Source: Mantis religiosa (lineage: Eukaryota > Arthropoda > Insecta > Mantodea > Mantidae). From it: a stretch of DNA of 64,000 nt. The stretch is from NCBI GenBank assembly GCA_030765055.1, contig CM060954.1, forward strand, positions 113,283,569-113,347,568. The letters run 5' to 3'. A program made the translations under genes and the position numbers. Every line of letters starts with the position of its first letter. Position 1 is the stretch's first letter. A model generated the notes under the pieces. That model was not told where the DNA came from and did no database searches. It worked only from the letters and a program-made list of their open reading frames with translations. This document shows positions 36,965-48,199 of this stretch, piece after piece.

Positions 36965-37205
36965 GTGCCCGCCTCATTAGCGCAGACGGTAGCGTGTCTG
37001 TCTCACGCTCATGAGGTCTCGAGTTCGAATCTTTGTCAGGGTGAGTTACCCGGATAAGGTTTTTTCCGGGGGTTTCCCTTGTCCTGCAAGACGAATGTCG
37101 GGTAGCTCTAAGCTCTATGGACCGTGGGCTCATTTGAGCATCACTTCATCCATTCCATTCATCGTCCCATATGAGTTAACGTTGGAGAACATAATTACTA
37201 AACTT
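36965..37205 (+). repeat. SINE (family A)
   Basis: Head cccgcctcattagcgcagac, B box gagttcgaatctttgtcagg, body with ttacccggataagg and cattcatcgtcccatatgag. Full length without a clear poly-A tail. Confidence 0.9.
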
Positions 37206-38734
37206 AACTGTAATTGTGTTGTATTTAAACTTTACCCCCAACTGCAGAATAACTAATCCGAATTTGTTTTATTTATAAAGATAAGTTCAGACAACTTTTA
37301 TTGACAGTACGTCAGCTAATACTATATAAATTATCAAGTTATCATTTTCAAAATATGTTTTGAACAAAGTTTTATATCACAGTTTTATTTTAAATTTTGA
37401 AATTCACCCACCTCACCACACTTGGGGTCCACTGTGATGCTGCCCCTTAAGCTAACTGAGAGCACATAACTTTTATTACAATAAAAAGAGTCAGCACACT
37501 TTATTGGTTGTCCATTTAAAATTATAGGCAACATTCCTGTACATGGAATATTAACTCTAATTACGATCTAGAGTCCAGAAACAGTAGTACATCTAAAATG
37601 TCCAAACATATGCGTATGTAGTATGCACTATAAAAGGACTAAATGTACCAATACACAAAAACAAATAATAGGTACGCTATGATCACGGTCGTACGTAATA
37701 AAACTGCAGTTGTCACAAGGTATATTAAATGTTACCACGAACTTTTAAGTGGTTGAATGCCTTTTGCATTCAATGCTTACCCCATGTTCTCACCTTTGGC
37801 CTCACTAAAGTAATTTAGTATACTAAATATACTGCAGGAATTAAGTTGCACTTTTACTATTTGTAGAATACAAAGGCCTTATAACATGCTTATTTATGTT
37901 AGATTTTTGTTGTGGTTTCAGTATTCTATAAAGTTCTTTGGGTAGCTCCTTATGGTAGTAAAGGAATCAATTTGGTATGTGCAACGTTCCTCTCAACGCA
38001 TACCCTTGCACCAAGGTCAACAGAGCAACTGTTCGTTTCGGAGTTTTACTCGGTGAAAAACAAAGGAAATTTCCGGATAAGTTAAATATAGCTTAGTTTC
38101 TCTCTAATTTTTGTTTTTCAAAACTTTGCTTTTTATTTCCCTCTGATTATGATATTCCTATTCCCACCTGGGGTTTAATTTCTGCTTGGAATGCCTTTGG
38201 GGTCCAGTCTAGAACGATATTCTAGAAGACTCACTTCTAAAAAGTAAAAAATCCTGTTCTCCCATCTCCACCATTAAAGCCTGAAACTTATTATAGATTT
38301 AAAAAGGTCTTAAGTACAGAATAAATAATTCAAATGCTTTTTCTGGCTTCTCAACCCAGAGGTTCCAAGTTCAATTCCTGACCGGAAACAGGGAATATTT
38401 ATTTGACCAAACTTCTGCCTTAGAATAAGTACTAAAATGTGACTAAAAATACATAAACTTCCAAACGAGGTTCAGTCTTAAAACCGAAATAACTAGATTG
38501 TGAGTAAAATTCTATAAAAACCTCAGGAATGGCTTTTAGAGTTGGTTTGAGCACTTTTAGAGCCGGTGATCTTTGATCGACATTTCTATAAGGATTTGTT
38601 TACAAAGGTTGTGGGTCCTAAGTCGCAAAGTGCAGCTAAGGGATATCTTTAGAATTAAAGTGAAGCAGTTTGGGCTGCAACAATTTCGTAATGACAACAA
38701 AGATAAGATTTGCGAAGTTTATATTATTTATTTT
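37206..38734. other. No gene recognised
   Basis: AT-rich; frames up to 67 codons only. Confidence 0.5.
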
Positions 38735-38967
38735 ATTTTTATGTCCTCCAACATTGTCACATCGGACGGTGAATGAAATGAGTGAAATGATGCTCAAATG
38801 AGCCTAGGGTCCATAGGGCTTAGAGTCACCCGAAATTCATCTTTCAGGATAAGCGAAAATCCTGAAAAAAGAAAAAAAAACTTATCCAGATAACTCACCC
38901 TGACCGACAGTTGAACTTGTGACCTCTTGAACGCGACAGGCTACCACCTACGCTACAGAAGCGAGTT
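38735..38967 (-). repeat. SINE (family A), minus strand
   Basis: Tail-side ttttatgtcctccaacatt through gtgaaatgatgctcaaatg to the head (acctacgctacagaagcgag). Carries an A-rich insertion at about 38865-38880. Confidence 0.88.
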
Positions 38968-39867
38968 CTGTAAAGCTAAATTCCAATTATAGAGGCACAT
39001 CAACTCTAACAGAAACCCTTAAAACTATTGTGGAAATTTGTAGTTTTGCCAAGAAGAAAAATTGTAAGGACCCCCAATCCGTCCACTACACTTTGCGATA
39101 GTACAAGTATTATTCATTTCCAATATTCCACTTTAAAGACGAGGAAGATTCGGAAGTTTACCCATTTCCATCCAATAGAGAATCTGGAAGTGAGGAGGCG
39201 TGACTAAATGCGCGTGTATTTGATAGTAAACCGATAAAAACAGCATTAAGAAACAAGTTGAACGAGCTATTGCGGCATCAGCTGTTTCTGAAATCAAAAG
39301 TCCAATATTACTAAATAAATTCAAGAAGGCTGTAAAAGAAAGTAAAAAAATACCTTCTTTTAATATGGATCAGCACTATTTTTCGGTGTTCCGCTGTCCG
39401 TCTACTGCTATCAAATGGGAATTTAACCCAAGACCTGGACTGAAAAGCCTGAATGGTGAAAACTCGACCACAGAGATAGTCTATACATTTTTTTTCCGTT
39501 TCTTCACAGATCGTAAATGTAAACAATATAACTGAAAAGTCAAAAGCCTGTTTAAACCAGTGAAAATAAAAATAGCACTCTTACTGTGATTACTTAAATT
39601 ACTGTGCCTTGATAAGATTTATAATTTTTGAGCAGCAAGATTTTGTTTATCACTTATGCTTTACCAAATATGGAGTGAAGAAATCTTCAGAGGCTATTGA
39701 CAAGAAATTCAAGACATACACTTTATTTCTCATAAAAATATCTTAAATATGTCTTCTTAATAAAATTCGTTAGAGGCAGTTTTGAGAAAATTAAAATTTT
39801 GGGGGAAAAAATGTACGTAAAGGTAGGATTAAATTGAATATTTTCTTTAAAAAAAAAATATTAAAAA
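38968..39867. other. No gene recognised
   Basis: AT-rich; frames up to 71 codons only. Confidence 0.45.
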
Positions 39868-40075
39868 GTGTACATTCTCCAACGCTGTTATATCAGAAGA
39901 TGAATGAAATAGGTAAAATGACGCTCAAATGAGCCCAGGATCCATGGAGATTAGAGTTATACGATATTCATCTTTCGAGATACCCCGGAAACACCGTAAC
40001 ACTGATAATTTACCCTGAAGAAGATTTGAACATGCAGGACACACGCTACCACCTACGCTAGAGGCGAGCTTCAAA
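39868..40075 (-). repeat. SINE (family A), diverged, minus strand
   Basis: Includes acattctccaacgctgttat, aaaatgacgctcaaatgagc and a head remnant (acacgctaccacctacgct). Confidence 0.82.
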
Positions 40076-40904
40076 GCCCTCGTGTCATTTCTTTGTAACA
40101 TTGTGAATTTAAAAGCTTTAGTTATCCACTTTATTTCTTGTAGGATTTCTTAAAGATCTTTGGATGGCTTCCTTAGTAGTTCCATAACTTAAAGATTTCA
40201 TCTCTTAGTTATGCTGTTCCCACACACAACATTTTATGAAAATTACCTTTTGGATTCATGGATTTCAAAACGTACATTTCTAACGCAAACCCGCGATCCA
40301 AATTTTAGATGGAATGCTATTTTTTGAACCTATCAAGTAAGTGAGTACTTATTATATCAGTTGTAGAAAATGTATGCAAATATAGAAAATATGTTTGGTA
40401 CAAATAGAGAAATTCCTGTGTTATAGATACGCTTTAGACTTTTTCTCCATTTAACTGCAGCGCGAAATGTCAAAGGGTCAACATGCTATACAATGTATGC
40501 AATGTCATGCCTCTTTAGAAAGAATTCCGGAAATGCCATGCATAAAGCCTTTGTATACTTTAAATCATGTAGAAAATTACCTTTATTTTGTTGTGTTTGT
40601 GTAGATATCCTTTCATCTCACAGCTTTTGCACCACGCAGCTCACATGTTCTTGTTTTATTTACGTGTCACTGCGGAGCACATCGCTTGTTTAAACAAATG
40701 AAACACTGAGCCACACATAAAATAAAACAAGTGAACTTTCAAATTTCGTTCTCGAACATCACTCCAACAGTTACGCATAAAATAGATTTTACTTGTCAAT
40801 TTGCAAAGCACTACAGAAACTGTTTTAAAATCACATTATTTTTTTACGTGTATCGGTAGGTGATAGTTCACGGAATATCTATTTGAGAGTGTGAAACAAC
40901 AGCA
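40076..40904. other. No gene recognised
   Basis: AT-rich spacer; chance frames only. Confidence 0.45.
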
Positions 40905-41075
40905 GCACGTGGTAACGAACGGAGCGCTTGCTGCTGGCCAACGCCATGTGCTTGGCAGGCCACTCAGCAACTGACTGTCGCTACCTTCTCCAGACCGGTC
41001 GGTCTTCCGTCGCTTCCCGCCAGAGAGGACGAGTCAGAGGGCGGGGCGCGAGTATCGCTGTCAATGAATCTCTTT
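40905..41075. other. GC-rich patch, unidentified
   Basis: Higher GC than its neighbours, with ggcggggcgcgag at about 41040. It might be a promoter-like CpG patch or a repeat fragment; no frame is convincing. Confidence 0.3.
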
Positions 41076-41313
41076 GTTTTCATACATTGCGTGCTACTGT
41101 CATACCTTTGTGAGTTTCCAATGTACCAATTTCTCGCTAAAAGCCTTTGTGTTTCATTGTAGAGACTGATACTGGTATTATTGATTTGTAAGTTTAGTAA
41201 TGCTATAAATGAATTACTGGGATATGCATAAATAGTAGCAATAATTAATTTTCATATACTTAAATCAATAAAGCTGCTCTCCTCCCACCAAGGTGATCCG
41301 GAGAACTAATGCG

Positions 41314-41558
41314 TTATTTTTTTTTTTAATTTTACGTCTTCCAATGTTAAGTCATATTGGACGGTGAATAAAATAAGTGAAATGATGCTCAAATGTGTCC
41401 AGGGTCCATGGAGCTTAGAGCTACCCGACATTCGTCTGTAAGGATAAGGGAAACCCCGGAAAAACCTTATCCAGATAACTCACCCTGACCGAGATTCGAA
41501 CTCGGGGACCTCTTTAACGTGAGGCAGATACGCTACCATCTACGCTACCGAGGCAGGT
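41314..41558 (-). repeat. SINE (family A), minus strand, with target duplication
   Basis: A complete copy with T-rich tail side at 41317-41330. It is flanked by an 11-bp duplication with two transitions, gaactaatgcg (41303-41313) and gaattaatgtg (41559-41569). Confidence 0.9.
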
Positions 41559-41665
41559 GAATTAATGTGGATGAAGCCGCGTTTGGACGGAATTTCTCCG
41601 ATTTCCCCCGTCATTCATTTCACTGATTAGAAATTAATTATTCTTTCTCACTTAAGAATGAATAG

Positions 41666-42149
41666 TGTGACTTTGTAGGTTCGTGAAATTAAAAGTCCAG
41701 TTGCACAAACTCAAAATGTTCTTTATTTCCACCGAATTACAGTTGGAAAACTTGCCGATTACATAGAATACGTAGCGTACACAATTACAATTCACCAGTT
41801 CGTCTGTCACAGGTCCACTCTACACTCGCAATTACGTACAACTCCTCAGATGCACGTACACAGTCTTCCAGTCCGTTCACTAGCACGACGCTCCTCCGGC
41901 TGCTCGCCAAGAACTGAACTCTCTCGCCAACTGCAGCCCCTTTTTATAAGAATATTGCTGTTTCTGGAAGTCTCGTGGTTCAGTGAATCACCTCGAAGGT
42001 TCCAGGCGCCAGGGAAGGTGAAAGAGATGGCTAGTGATGTTTTTCCATTCATCCCCTAGTTACGGCTACAAGATAAATGGGTTGGCGTGGTCGAATACTT
42101 CCCGGCCCTCAGCTGTCAGTTGGTCGTACCTTCCAATAATTAGGTGACA
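41666..42149 (-). mobile_element. Solo LTR 3 (484 bp), minus strand
   Basis: Plus-strand ends are TGTGAC and GTGACA, with flanks atag/gtag. The minus strand has AATAAA (complement at 41722-41727) and a TATA-like ttataaaaag near 41945. It aligns closely with LTR 1 over the region between TATA and the 3' end. Confidence 0.87.
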
Positions 42150-42153
42150 GTAG

Positions 42154-42900
42154 AAACATTTGGAAAGGTATAACATACTGGAAAATTAACTACCACAGTA
42201 GGGACTTGGGGCACGGATCTACCGGTTTCGGTAGATAACATAACGTAATGATGACTTACAATAATGTAAGTACTTTGAGATCTCTCTGTGATCTACCGGG
42301 GAAAAAAGCGAGTTAGTTCGACAATGTAATACTGTCGCCGATCGCATTATTTTGGTGCCGCGGCGGCAAGCGGCAGCCGGCGCGTGGGCGAGCGCTGAAG
42401 AAGCTTACCGAGAGAGAGAGGGAGAGAGAGAGACAGAGAGAAGTATGGATAGTTCCATCTTTCTCTTGCCATCGCGAAACGCCTTGAAACGTCGGAGGCT
42501 TTCTAGAACGATGACTGGAGGTATAAAAGCACGCACGTGTTAAAGTGCAGTCAGTTGTTAATTAAGCTGTTAGTTGTGCAGCTGTGCAGTAACTGTAAGT
42601 GTGTGGACATTTAAAGTGTACCGCAGTGAATTCTTTTGTTTGTTTACGTGTGGCAGTTGAACAAGACGACCTTGAAGACTGTTGTGTGTGTCACGTTAAT
42701 TTTGCTGCGGCAAGGGGTGTACAAAGTTATTGTTTACTGCATGAAGAGCATTTAAATTCCTACAAACAAGACTTTTAATTCTACGAACCCACAAAGTCAT
42801 AATATCCTTCTGGCATGTGGATCCGGTGGATCCGTGGCTCAAATCCCAGCTATGGCACAGAAATTTTCAATCTGATTCCTCCTCTCCATTTCACATTCCT
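42154..42900 (+). repeat. Repeat D copy split by solo LTR 5
   Basis: Repeat D pieces are 42154-42332 (gacttacaataatgtaagta, gcgagttagttcgacaatgt) and 42802-42900 (ccttctggcatgtgg, gatccgtggctcaaatccc, tttcaatctgattcc). Rejoined at atat they give the gtcatatcgg word found in the intact D copies. Strongly diverged. Confidence 0.65.
42333..42801 (+). mobile_element. Solo LTR 5 (469 bp)
   Basis: Starts TGTCGC and ends with the family's acgaacccacaaagtca block followed by ATA in place of ACA. Flanks are atac/atat. The TATA box tataaaa is at 42522-42528. No AATAAA is visible near the 3' end. A purine-rich gagagagagg tract lies upstream of the TATA box. Confidence 0.8.
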
Positions 42901-42982
42901 TTTATATGATCCTCCTGCTGTCATACTACCTCCGGGACAATCCTCCGTTCCAGGTTTTCTAAGTCAGTGTACTACCACTGCT

Positions 42983-43240
42983 CCTTTTTTTTTTCTTTTC
43001 TTTTTCAATTAACGTCCTCCAATGTTACCTAAGTCACATCGGACGATAAATGAAATGGGTGATGATACTCAAATGGGCCCTGGACCCCAAAGCTTAGAGT
43101 TATCCGACATTCATCTTTCAGGTTAAGGGAAAGCTGCGGAGAAAATCTTATCCAGGTATATTATCCTGACCGAAATTCTAACTCGGAACCTCTTGAACGT
43201 GAGGCAGCCACGCCACCACCTACGCTCCTCAACAGACCTG
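42983..43240 (-). repeat. SINE (family A), minus strand
   Basis: T-rich tail at 42983-43003, body cgtcctccaatgttacctaa and catcggacgataaatgaaat, B box with several changes (gaaattctaactcggaacc). Confidence 0.88.
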
Positions 43241-43413
43241 TAATTCTAAGCGCACCGAGCGGTATGCCTCAGTTGATTTCGCATTGGAAGATCCGGGTTC
43301 AATTCCCGTGGCCGGCCGACCTGAACAGTGGTTTTTTTCGGGGTTCTTCCGCGTAGCCAGGCGTACGCTGGGCAGGTTAATTACATTCTTCGAATTTCCT
43401 GTCCCAACATTTC

Positions 43414-44437
43414 GACTGCTACAATGGCATTACTAGTGATAGTGGGAATATGGCCATTGGATTTGTTGATCAAACAAAGTGCAGCCTACTTTTGGATAAA
43501 GCGGAGAGAATTCACTGAGATAGAAAATTTATTGAGAACTCCATGCAGGACGAGGAGAGGAATTAGGAACGTATTAATTGAAGAATGGCAACATGAATGG
43601 GATCAAATTGATGTAGGAAGAAGGACACACGAAATCTTTCCTAGTATAAATGAGAGGTTAAAATTAAAGGCGATCCAACCAAGACGAAGTGGAATACAAT
43701 ACATTTCAGGAGATGGACCGTACAAGACTTACCTTAAAAAGATACGAAAGGCAGATGAAACCATGTGCACAACCTGCATGGAAGAAGATACTCCGGAACA
43801 TGATTTATTTGAACGTATAAAGTATACACAACAGCTAGAAGAAGAGAGGAAAGAATTAGCAGAAAAATGTATGTGGAACATCATTAGGAAGAGGGAAGAT
43901 TTTAAAACAGTAGAATTGGCAGCGGAGAAGGTCTCAACAATAGTAGTGGATGAATATAATCAACAAAGACAGCAGCAACGACGAGTAAGGGATAATATTC
44001 AACATAGATATCGTGAACCACCTTCCACACCGAGTAGATCTGAACGACTTCGAGGACAGAATATGGATACCTAGCTTCAACAGCCAAAGGAAGAAGAGGA
44101 ACTTCACCTAGTCGAAGAATTAATAGAAGAGGACAATCTTGGATTCAACAGAAGGATTTGAAACGACAGAAGACATCACCATAATAAAAAAAGGATAGAT
44201 GATTTATTAGGGATAGGAAGGTAGAAGTAGTTTAGATTGTGAAAATTGTAAGCTACAATTGTAGCAATTAGATTAGTTAGGTTAGATTAGATAGGTTAGT
44301 GTAGGTTAGCTTTTCTGCAAAATGTTTGTAAATATCAATATAATTATTATGTTTGAGTAAATATAAAATTGTAGTACTGTGTCTTTGTATAAAATCTAGA
44401 GGCAAAGACATAAGAAAAACAGAATATACTTTTTTTT
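43414..44437 (+). mobile_element. R1-like LINE 3' end inserted in SINE E
   Basis: A 1024-bp 5'-truncated copy. It is flanked by a 14-bp duplication tgtccc(aa/tc)catttc with two mismatches (43400-43413 and 44438-44451). It carries the ORF2 C-terminus and a 3' UTR rich in ttaggtta-like words (44269-44310). It belongs to the same broad family as the LINE at 26177-29690. Confidence 0.85.
43424..44074 (+). pseudogene. R1-like LINE ORF2, C-terminal fragment (open)
   Basis: An open frame of about 217 codons without internal stops: GIWPLDLLIKQSAAYFWIKR, EWDQIDVGRRTHEIFP, SGDGPYKTYLKKI, then a zinc-knuckle-like CTTC with EHDLFE. The Cys usually found shortly after EHxxF is missing. Endonuclease and RT domains are absent through 5' truncation. 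A 248-codon reading upstream to 43328 includes SINE sequence and is not real. Confidence 0.82.
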
Positions 44438-44790
44438 TGTCCCTCCATTTCATCTTCACTATAATTTCACGTCATATCTCATTTGGTGGTCTCTTTCAGA
44501 ATAGGAAATGTAGGCAGGAGTCTCGGCGCTGCATGGCAGGATGATATGTTCCTGGTAAACACTTCCTCCTCCGGTAGGACGGTCTCCGGAGTTTCAAACT
44601 GGTCAATTGTAGGGAACCAGCACTCTGCAATGCCATGGCTCCTTGGGTCGACTGCCCTCTGTCTCCTCTCGCCTCATCCTTCTTCCCAGGGATACCACAC
44701 TTGGGACATGTGTACAATAGATCAAGACTGGTCACAAGCCAAATCCCCTCCGCAGCAATCTATCCTATTCTATCCTAACTCTAAGCGCTC

Positions 44791-44989
44791 ATCTGTTAAG
44801 TCGTGGGGGGAGGCTAGTTTCACATACGAAGAGGATAAGTAGACTAAATGGGTAAATCAATGCATAAAATAAGAAGCAGATATCACAAATTTCCTAGTGG
44901 ATAAAAAGTAATTAGGCAAGCAACTTACGTGTTTAGGCAAAGCAATTAGATTCAGAGTAGCTTAGATGATTGGGCGTTCCGGCGAATTT

Positions 44990-45033
<44 letters not shown>

Positions 45034-45359
45034 ATTAAAACTCAGCATTACCTTTCGTAATCAGAGAGTTGCATGAACAAGTACGTTCTAAAAATACTGA
45101 AAGGCAAAAGGGTAAACAAATGCCTAGACTTAAGCAAGTCAAAGCGTAAAATTTGGGAAAAAGAAATAAAGATATAATAACATATAACAAAGAAGGTTTG
45201 TTGAAGTTGTCAGACTCAGGCGGGAACTTTTGTCGATAAAAGAGTGTGTTTCTAAAATTAGAGTCTCACAATATCTTTACATGTTAAAGAAGTATTTTAC
45301 GTGATCATTATCGGCAGTATCTAGCTTAAAGAATCACGCTCGGGTTATACTTACTTGGC
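44791..45359. other. No gene recognised; 38-bp poly-A run
   Basis: Poly-A at about 44993-45030 with no recognisable SINE or LINE body before it. Confidence 0.45.
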
Positions 45360-45545
45360 AATAGCTATAAGGACGTCTACCATCTCCACCCCCTCCCCAG
45401 GGGCCTACTTCGGTAGCTACGGGTTTGGCGCACCTCGGGTCCCGAGCCAACACTCTCCCTCGTGTGGGCTCCTCTTCGTGGTTGAGGGAGACGGTCAACA
45501 GGCCCACCCACGTGTAGGCCATGCGTGGAGATCCGTGGAGAAGGT
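45360..45545. other. GC-rich patch, unidentified
   Basis: About 185 bp of high GC (tccccaggggcctacttcgg, gcacctcgggtcccgagcc). It could be a LINE or SINE fragment of a family not otherwise present. No protein match recognised. Confidence 0.3.
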
Positions 45546-45951
45546 TTTTAGATTCTTGTCTAGTTTAGAGTTTAGGACTTAGTGAACGAAAATTTTAGTA
45601 GGTTTTGATTGATGTTTTTTATGTACGTGTATTTTTAATAGGTTTTGTTACACTTGTATAGTTTTTAGAAAGTTTTATATCTGGCTTTTGCCTTGACTAG
45701 CTTTTTAAAGGGCGCTGATGACTGCCGTATATATACCATCTCCAGCTTAAAGAAAATTATTTCACATACAGCAAATGTTGCTACTATAACACAAGCAGAA
45801 TTGATAAATTCACCACAAAGTGAATATCTTGAAAATCTTTTACAGAAAATAAAACATTTTCGTACATACAAATAATAAAGCCTTAAATAAAGTAAACGAT
45901 TCAGGGTAACTTATGTTCCTCGTCATTCGGAAACATTTATTTGAACACTAA
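45546..45951. other. No gene recognised
   Basis: AT-rich spacer. Confidence 0.45.
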
Positions 45952-46255
45952 TGCCCGATTTCATCAACAGATGTTAAAATCGACGTTAACAAATGTAACT
46001 TAACAATTGTCACAGTGCTAACACTACTGTTATTTTTTTTTTGCATTTCACCAACCTGTTCTCTGAAAATGTTAACAAACACATGTTAACGCCAAGAGAT
46101 TTGTAAGTATTACAACTACAGAAGGCTATGGATGAATCGTATAATTTTCTGAACTACTACGATGCGCTTTTGTTTTCATTTTCGTATGCACACAGCTGAA
46201 AACATGGCGAGTGAACAAAATCGTAAACAAAATTCGTGGGACAAATTTCTGATCG

Positions 46256-46540
46256 ATGGAGAAAGAATTGTTAATTGAATTGGTGACTAAATGTAAGGAT
46301 ATTTTGGAAAATAAGAAGACGGATGCGGTGAATGTAAGAGAGAAAGATGTCACGTGGGAAAGTATTGGAAAACAATATAATTCAAATGAATGTGTCACTA
46401 CTATAAGCACCAAACAACTTCGCCAGTATTACGTAAATTTAAAACGAGGTGCGAAAAAGGACAAGTGTCTTGAACATTTCAAGACGGAGGGTAGACAGGG
46501 TATTATCCACATAATTCAGTGGATTATAAAATTGCATTAG
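46256..46540 (+). CDS. Myb/SANT-like DNA-binding protein of the Harbinger-like element
   Basis: A 94-residue protein starting with EKELLIELVTKCKDILENKK, then VTWESIGKQYN, then QLRQYYVNLKRGAKKD. These are the three helices and spaced Trp/aromatic residues of the Myb/SANT-like domain used by Harbinger elements as the partner of the nuclease. After about residue 75 the reading runs into a degenerate tail, so the natural protein was probably longer. The gene may be broken: part of its 3' half is triplicated downstream with stops. Confidence 0.7.
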   Translation: MEKELLIELVTKCKDILENKKTDAVNVREKDVTWESIGKQYNSNECVTTISTKQLRQYYVNLKRGAKKDKCLEHFKTEGRQGIIHIIQWIIKLH

Positions 46541-46933
46541 TACTTGAAGCAAAGGTGAGATCGGCATATTTCTTTCGATGCATATTCTAACTCAGTATTA
46601 TGTAAATTTAAAACAAGGAGCGAAGAAGGACAAGCGACTTGAACGTTTCAAGACGGGAGCTGCACAATCTATTCTCTACGTGATGCAATGAATTATAATG
46701 TAGCAAAGTTATTAATACTTGAAGCAAAGGCGAGATTGGCATATTCCTTTCGATGTATGTAAATTTAAAACGAGGAGCGAAGAAGGACAAGTGACAAGTA
46801 ACCTGAACGTTTCAAGACAGGAGGTGGACAATGCATTATCCACATAATTCAGTAAATTATAAAATAGCAAAGTTATTAATACTTGAAGCAAAGGCGATAT
46901 CGCCATATTCCTTTCGATGCATGTTCTAACCTC
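46429..46933 (+). repeat. Three tandem copies of about 165 bp inside the Harbinger-like element
   Basis: Each unit begins tatgtaaatttaaaac-gagg-gcgaa and includes gaacgtttcaagac and ttgaagcaaaggcgagat. Units start at about 46429, 46591 and 46755. They duplicate the C-terminal part of the Myb/SANT coding region. Confidence 0.85.
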
Positions 46934-47492
46934 TCTTGTACTTCCGCAGTAGTCTTCATAGCAACTTGTTTCGAAGTTTATATCTTTGTAGAAAATTTTC
47001 TTCTGATAGCTCCTCAAAATTAATATAACAAATCGGCATCAACAGGTGAGTTCACGCCCGCCATCTTGACTATTCACAATTGTTCAGGACTTAACAACAA
47101 AAATTTGGATTGTTTGTTTAACAAGAGATTTAACACGAGTGTTAAGCTAACACTTGGTAAAATGTAATTTTTGTTTTAATTATTGCTAAACTCGTGTTAA
47201 GTGTTAACATATGTTGGTGAAATTGGGCGTAGGTTTATGTTAAAGTTATCAAATATAATACTTTAATAGCCTCAAATATCTCATGTATTAGCCTCCATTA
47301 AACTTATCAGTAGGTCCCAGAAGCTTAGCCAACAATTTGTGAAGTTAATTGTGCACAAAGTACAGATTGTCAACTGAGTTAGTCATCTCGTGCTGCTGGT
47401 AAACACAGAAAGAGAGCGGAAAATATGCCTTCAGGGTCTAATGTTAATGCAGACAGATGCAGTAGTTTTGTCCTGATCTGTGAAAAATGATA

Positions 47493-47744
47493 ATGGGAGC
47501 AAATATCCTCTTCTGGAAAGTAGAAAATAGTTATTTCAAACAGTTATTAGAAAAATATATAGGATAAATATTGTCATCTGAATCCACAATACGCAAGGGA
47601 TACCTAAAGCTGTGCTTTGAAGACGTACTTCACGATATTAGAAACTTCGTCTCCGACAACAGAATACGGATTTCCATAGACAAGTGACAGATTCTATGGC
47701 GCATGTAATTGTTGGTACACTGAGGCATATGCAGACATAATGTA
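47493..47744 (+). pseudogene. hAT-like (CGGBP1-type) transposase relic
   Basis: One frame encodes FWKVENSYFKQLLEKYIG, a stop, SSESTIRKGYLKLCFEDVLH, then IRNFVSDNRIRISID and, after a small disruption, MAHVIVGTL. This order (STIRK, then the first-Asp block IxVSIDETTD, then VxNVIxGTL) belongs to hAT-like proteins with a CGGBP1-type zinc finger. It has two in-frame stops, and the mariner cuts it off at 47745. Confidence 0.7.
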
Positions 47745-47820
47745 CTAGGGCTGTTCAATAAAGAATGATCATAATTTTTACGGTCATAATTTTTCGCACT
47801 AAAATTCAATCTTATTATAT

Positions 47821-48096
47821 TGTGACTTTGTGGGTTCGTGAAATCAAAAGTTCAGGTTACAAACACAAAAATTGTACTTTATTTCCGTAGAAATACGGTT
47901 CGTACACATACACAATACAACATACAAGGTCAACAAACACAGTTGTTTTCCCACACGCGTTCAATTACCGACTGACTCTCTTTGGCGGGCGACACCTCCC
48001 GCCCACCATTTCGGCGAGCTTTTATCTCCGCATTGCACTGCCGTTTCTTTTATCCTGTTGCCCGCGCCGTCTCCAATCAACAATGGCCTGGCGACA
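47821..48096 (-). mobile_element. Solo LTR 4 (276 bp), minus strand
   Basis: Plus-strand ends are TGTGAC and GCGACA, with an exact duplication atat (47817-47820, 48097-48100). AATAAA on the minus strand is at 47878-47883 (complement). Much shorter than the other four copies but with the same terminal block, so it is a distinct subfamily or a deleted LTR. Confidence 0.85.
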
Positions 48097-48199
48097 ATAT
48101 CCTGTTAGCTTAATGTGAAACAAACACGCCGCAGTAGTTTTACTGTTGGTACTCCTGGTTCCCGCCTGTGAGAACCAGGCAACTTCAGACATGTTTAGT

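Larger units (their letters stand above)
43248..44790 (+). repeat. SINE (family E) split by a LINE
   Basis: 5' part 43248-43413 (head gcgcaccgagcggtatgcct, B box gatccgggttcaattcccg, ggccggccgacctgaac). 3' part 44438-44790 (catttcatcttcactataat, ggcgctgcatggcaggatga, gtaggacggtctccgg). The two parts are collinear with 16486-16915. Confidence 0.82.
45952..47229 (+). mobile_element. PIF/Harbinger-like element carrying a Myb/SANT gene
   Basis: Terminal inverted repeats read gccc(g/a)atttca(t/c)caaca(g/t)atgttaa, flanked by 3-bp taa/tag, close to the TWA duplication of Harbinger. The 1278-bp interior encodes a Myb/SANT-like protein and no DDE nuclease. Its right half is a threefold tandem repeat (46429-46933). 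It is likely non-autonomous. Confidence 0.75.
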
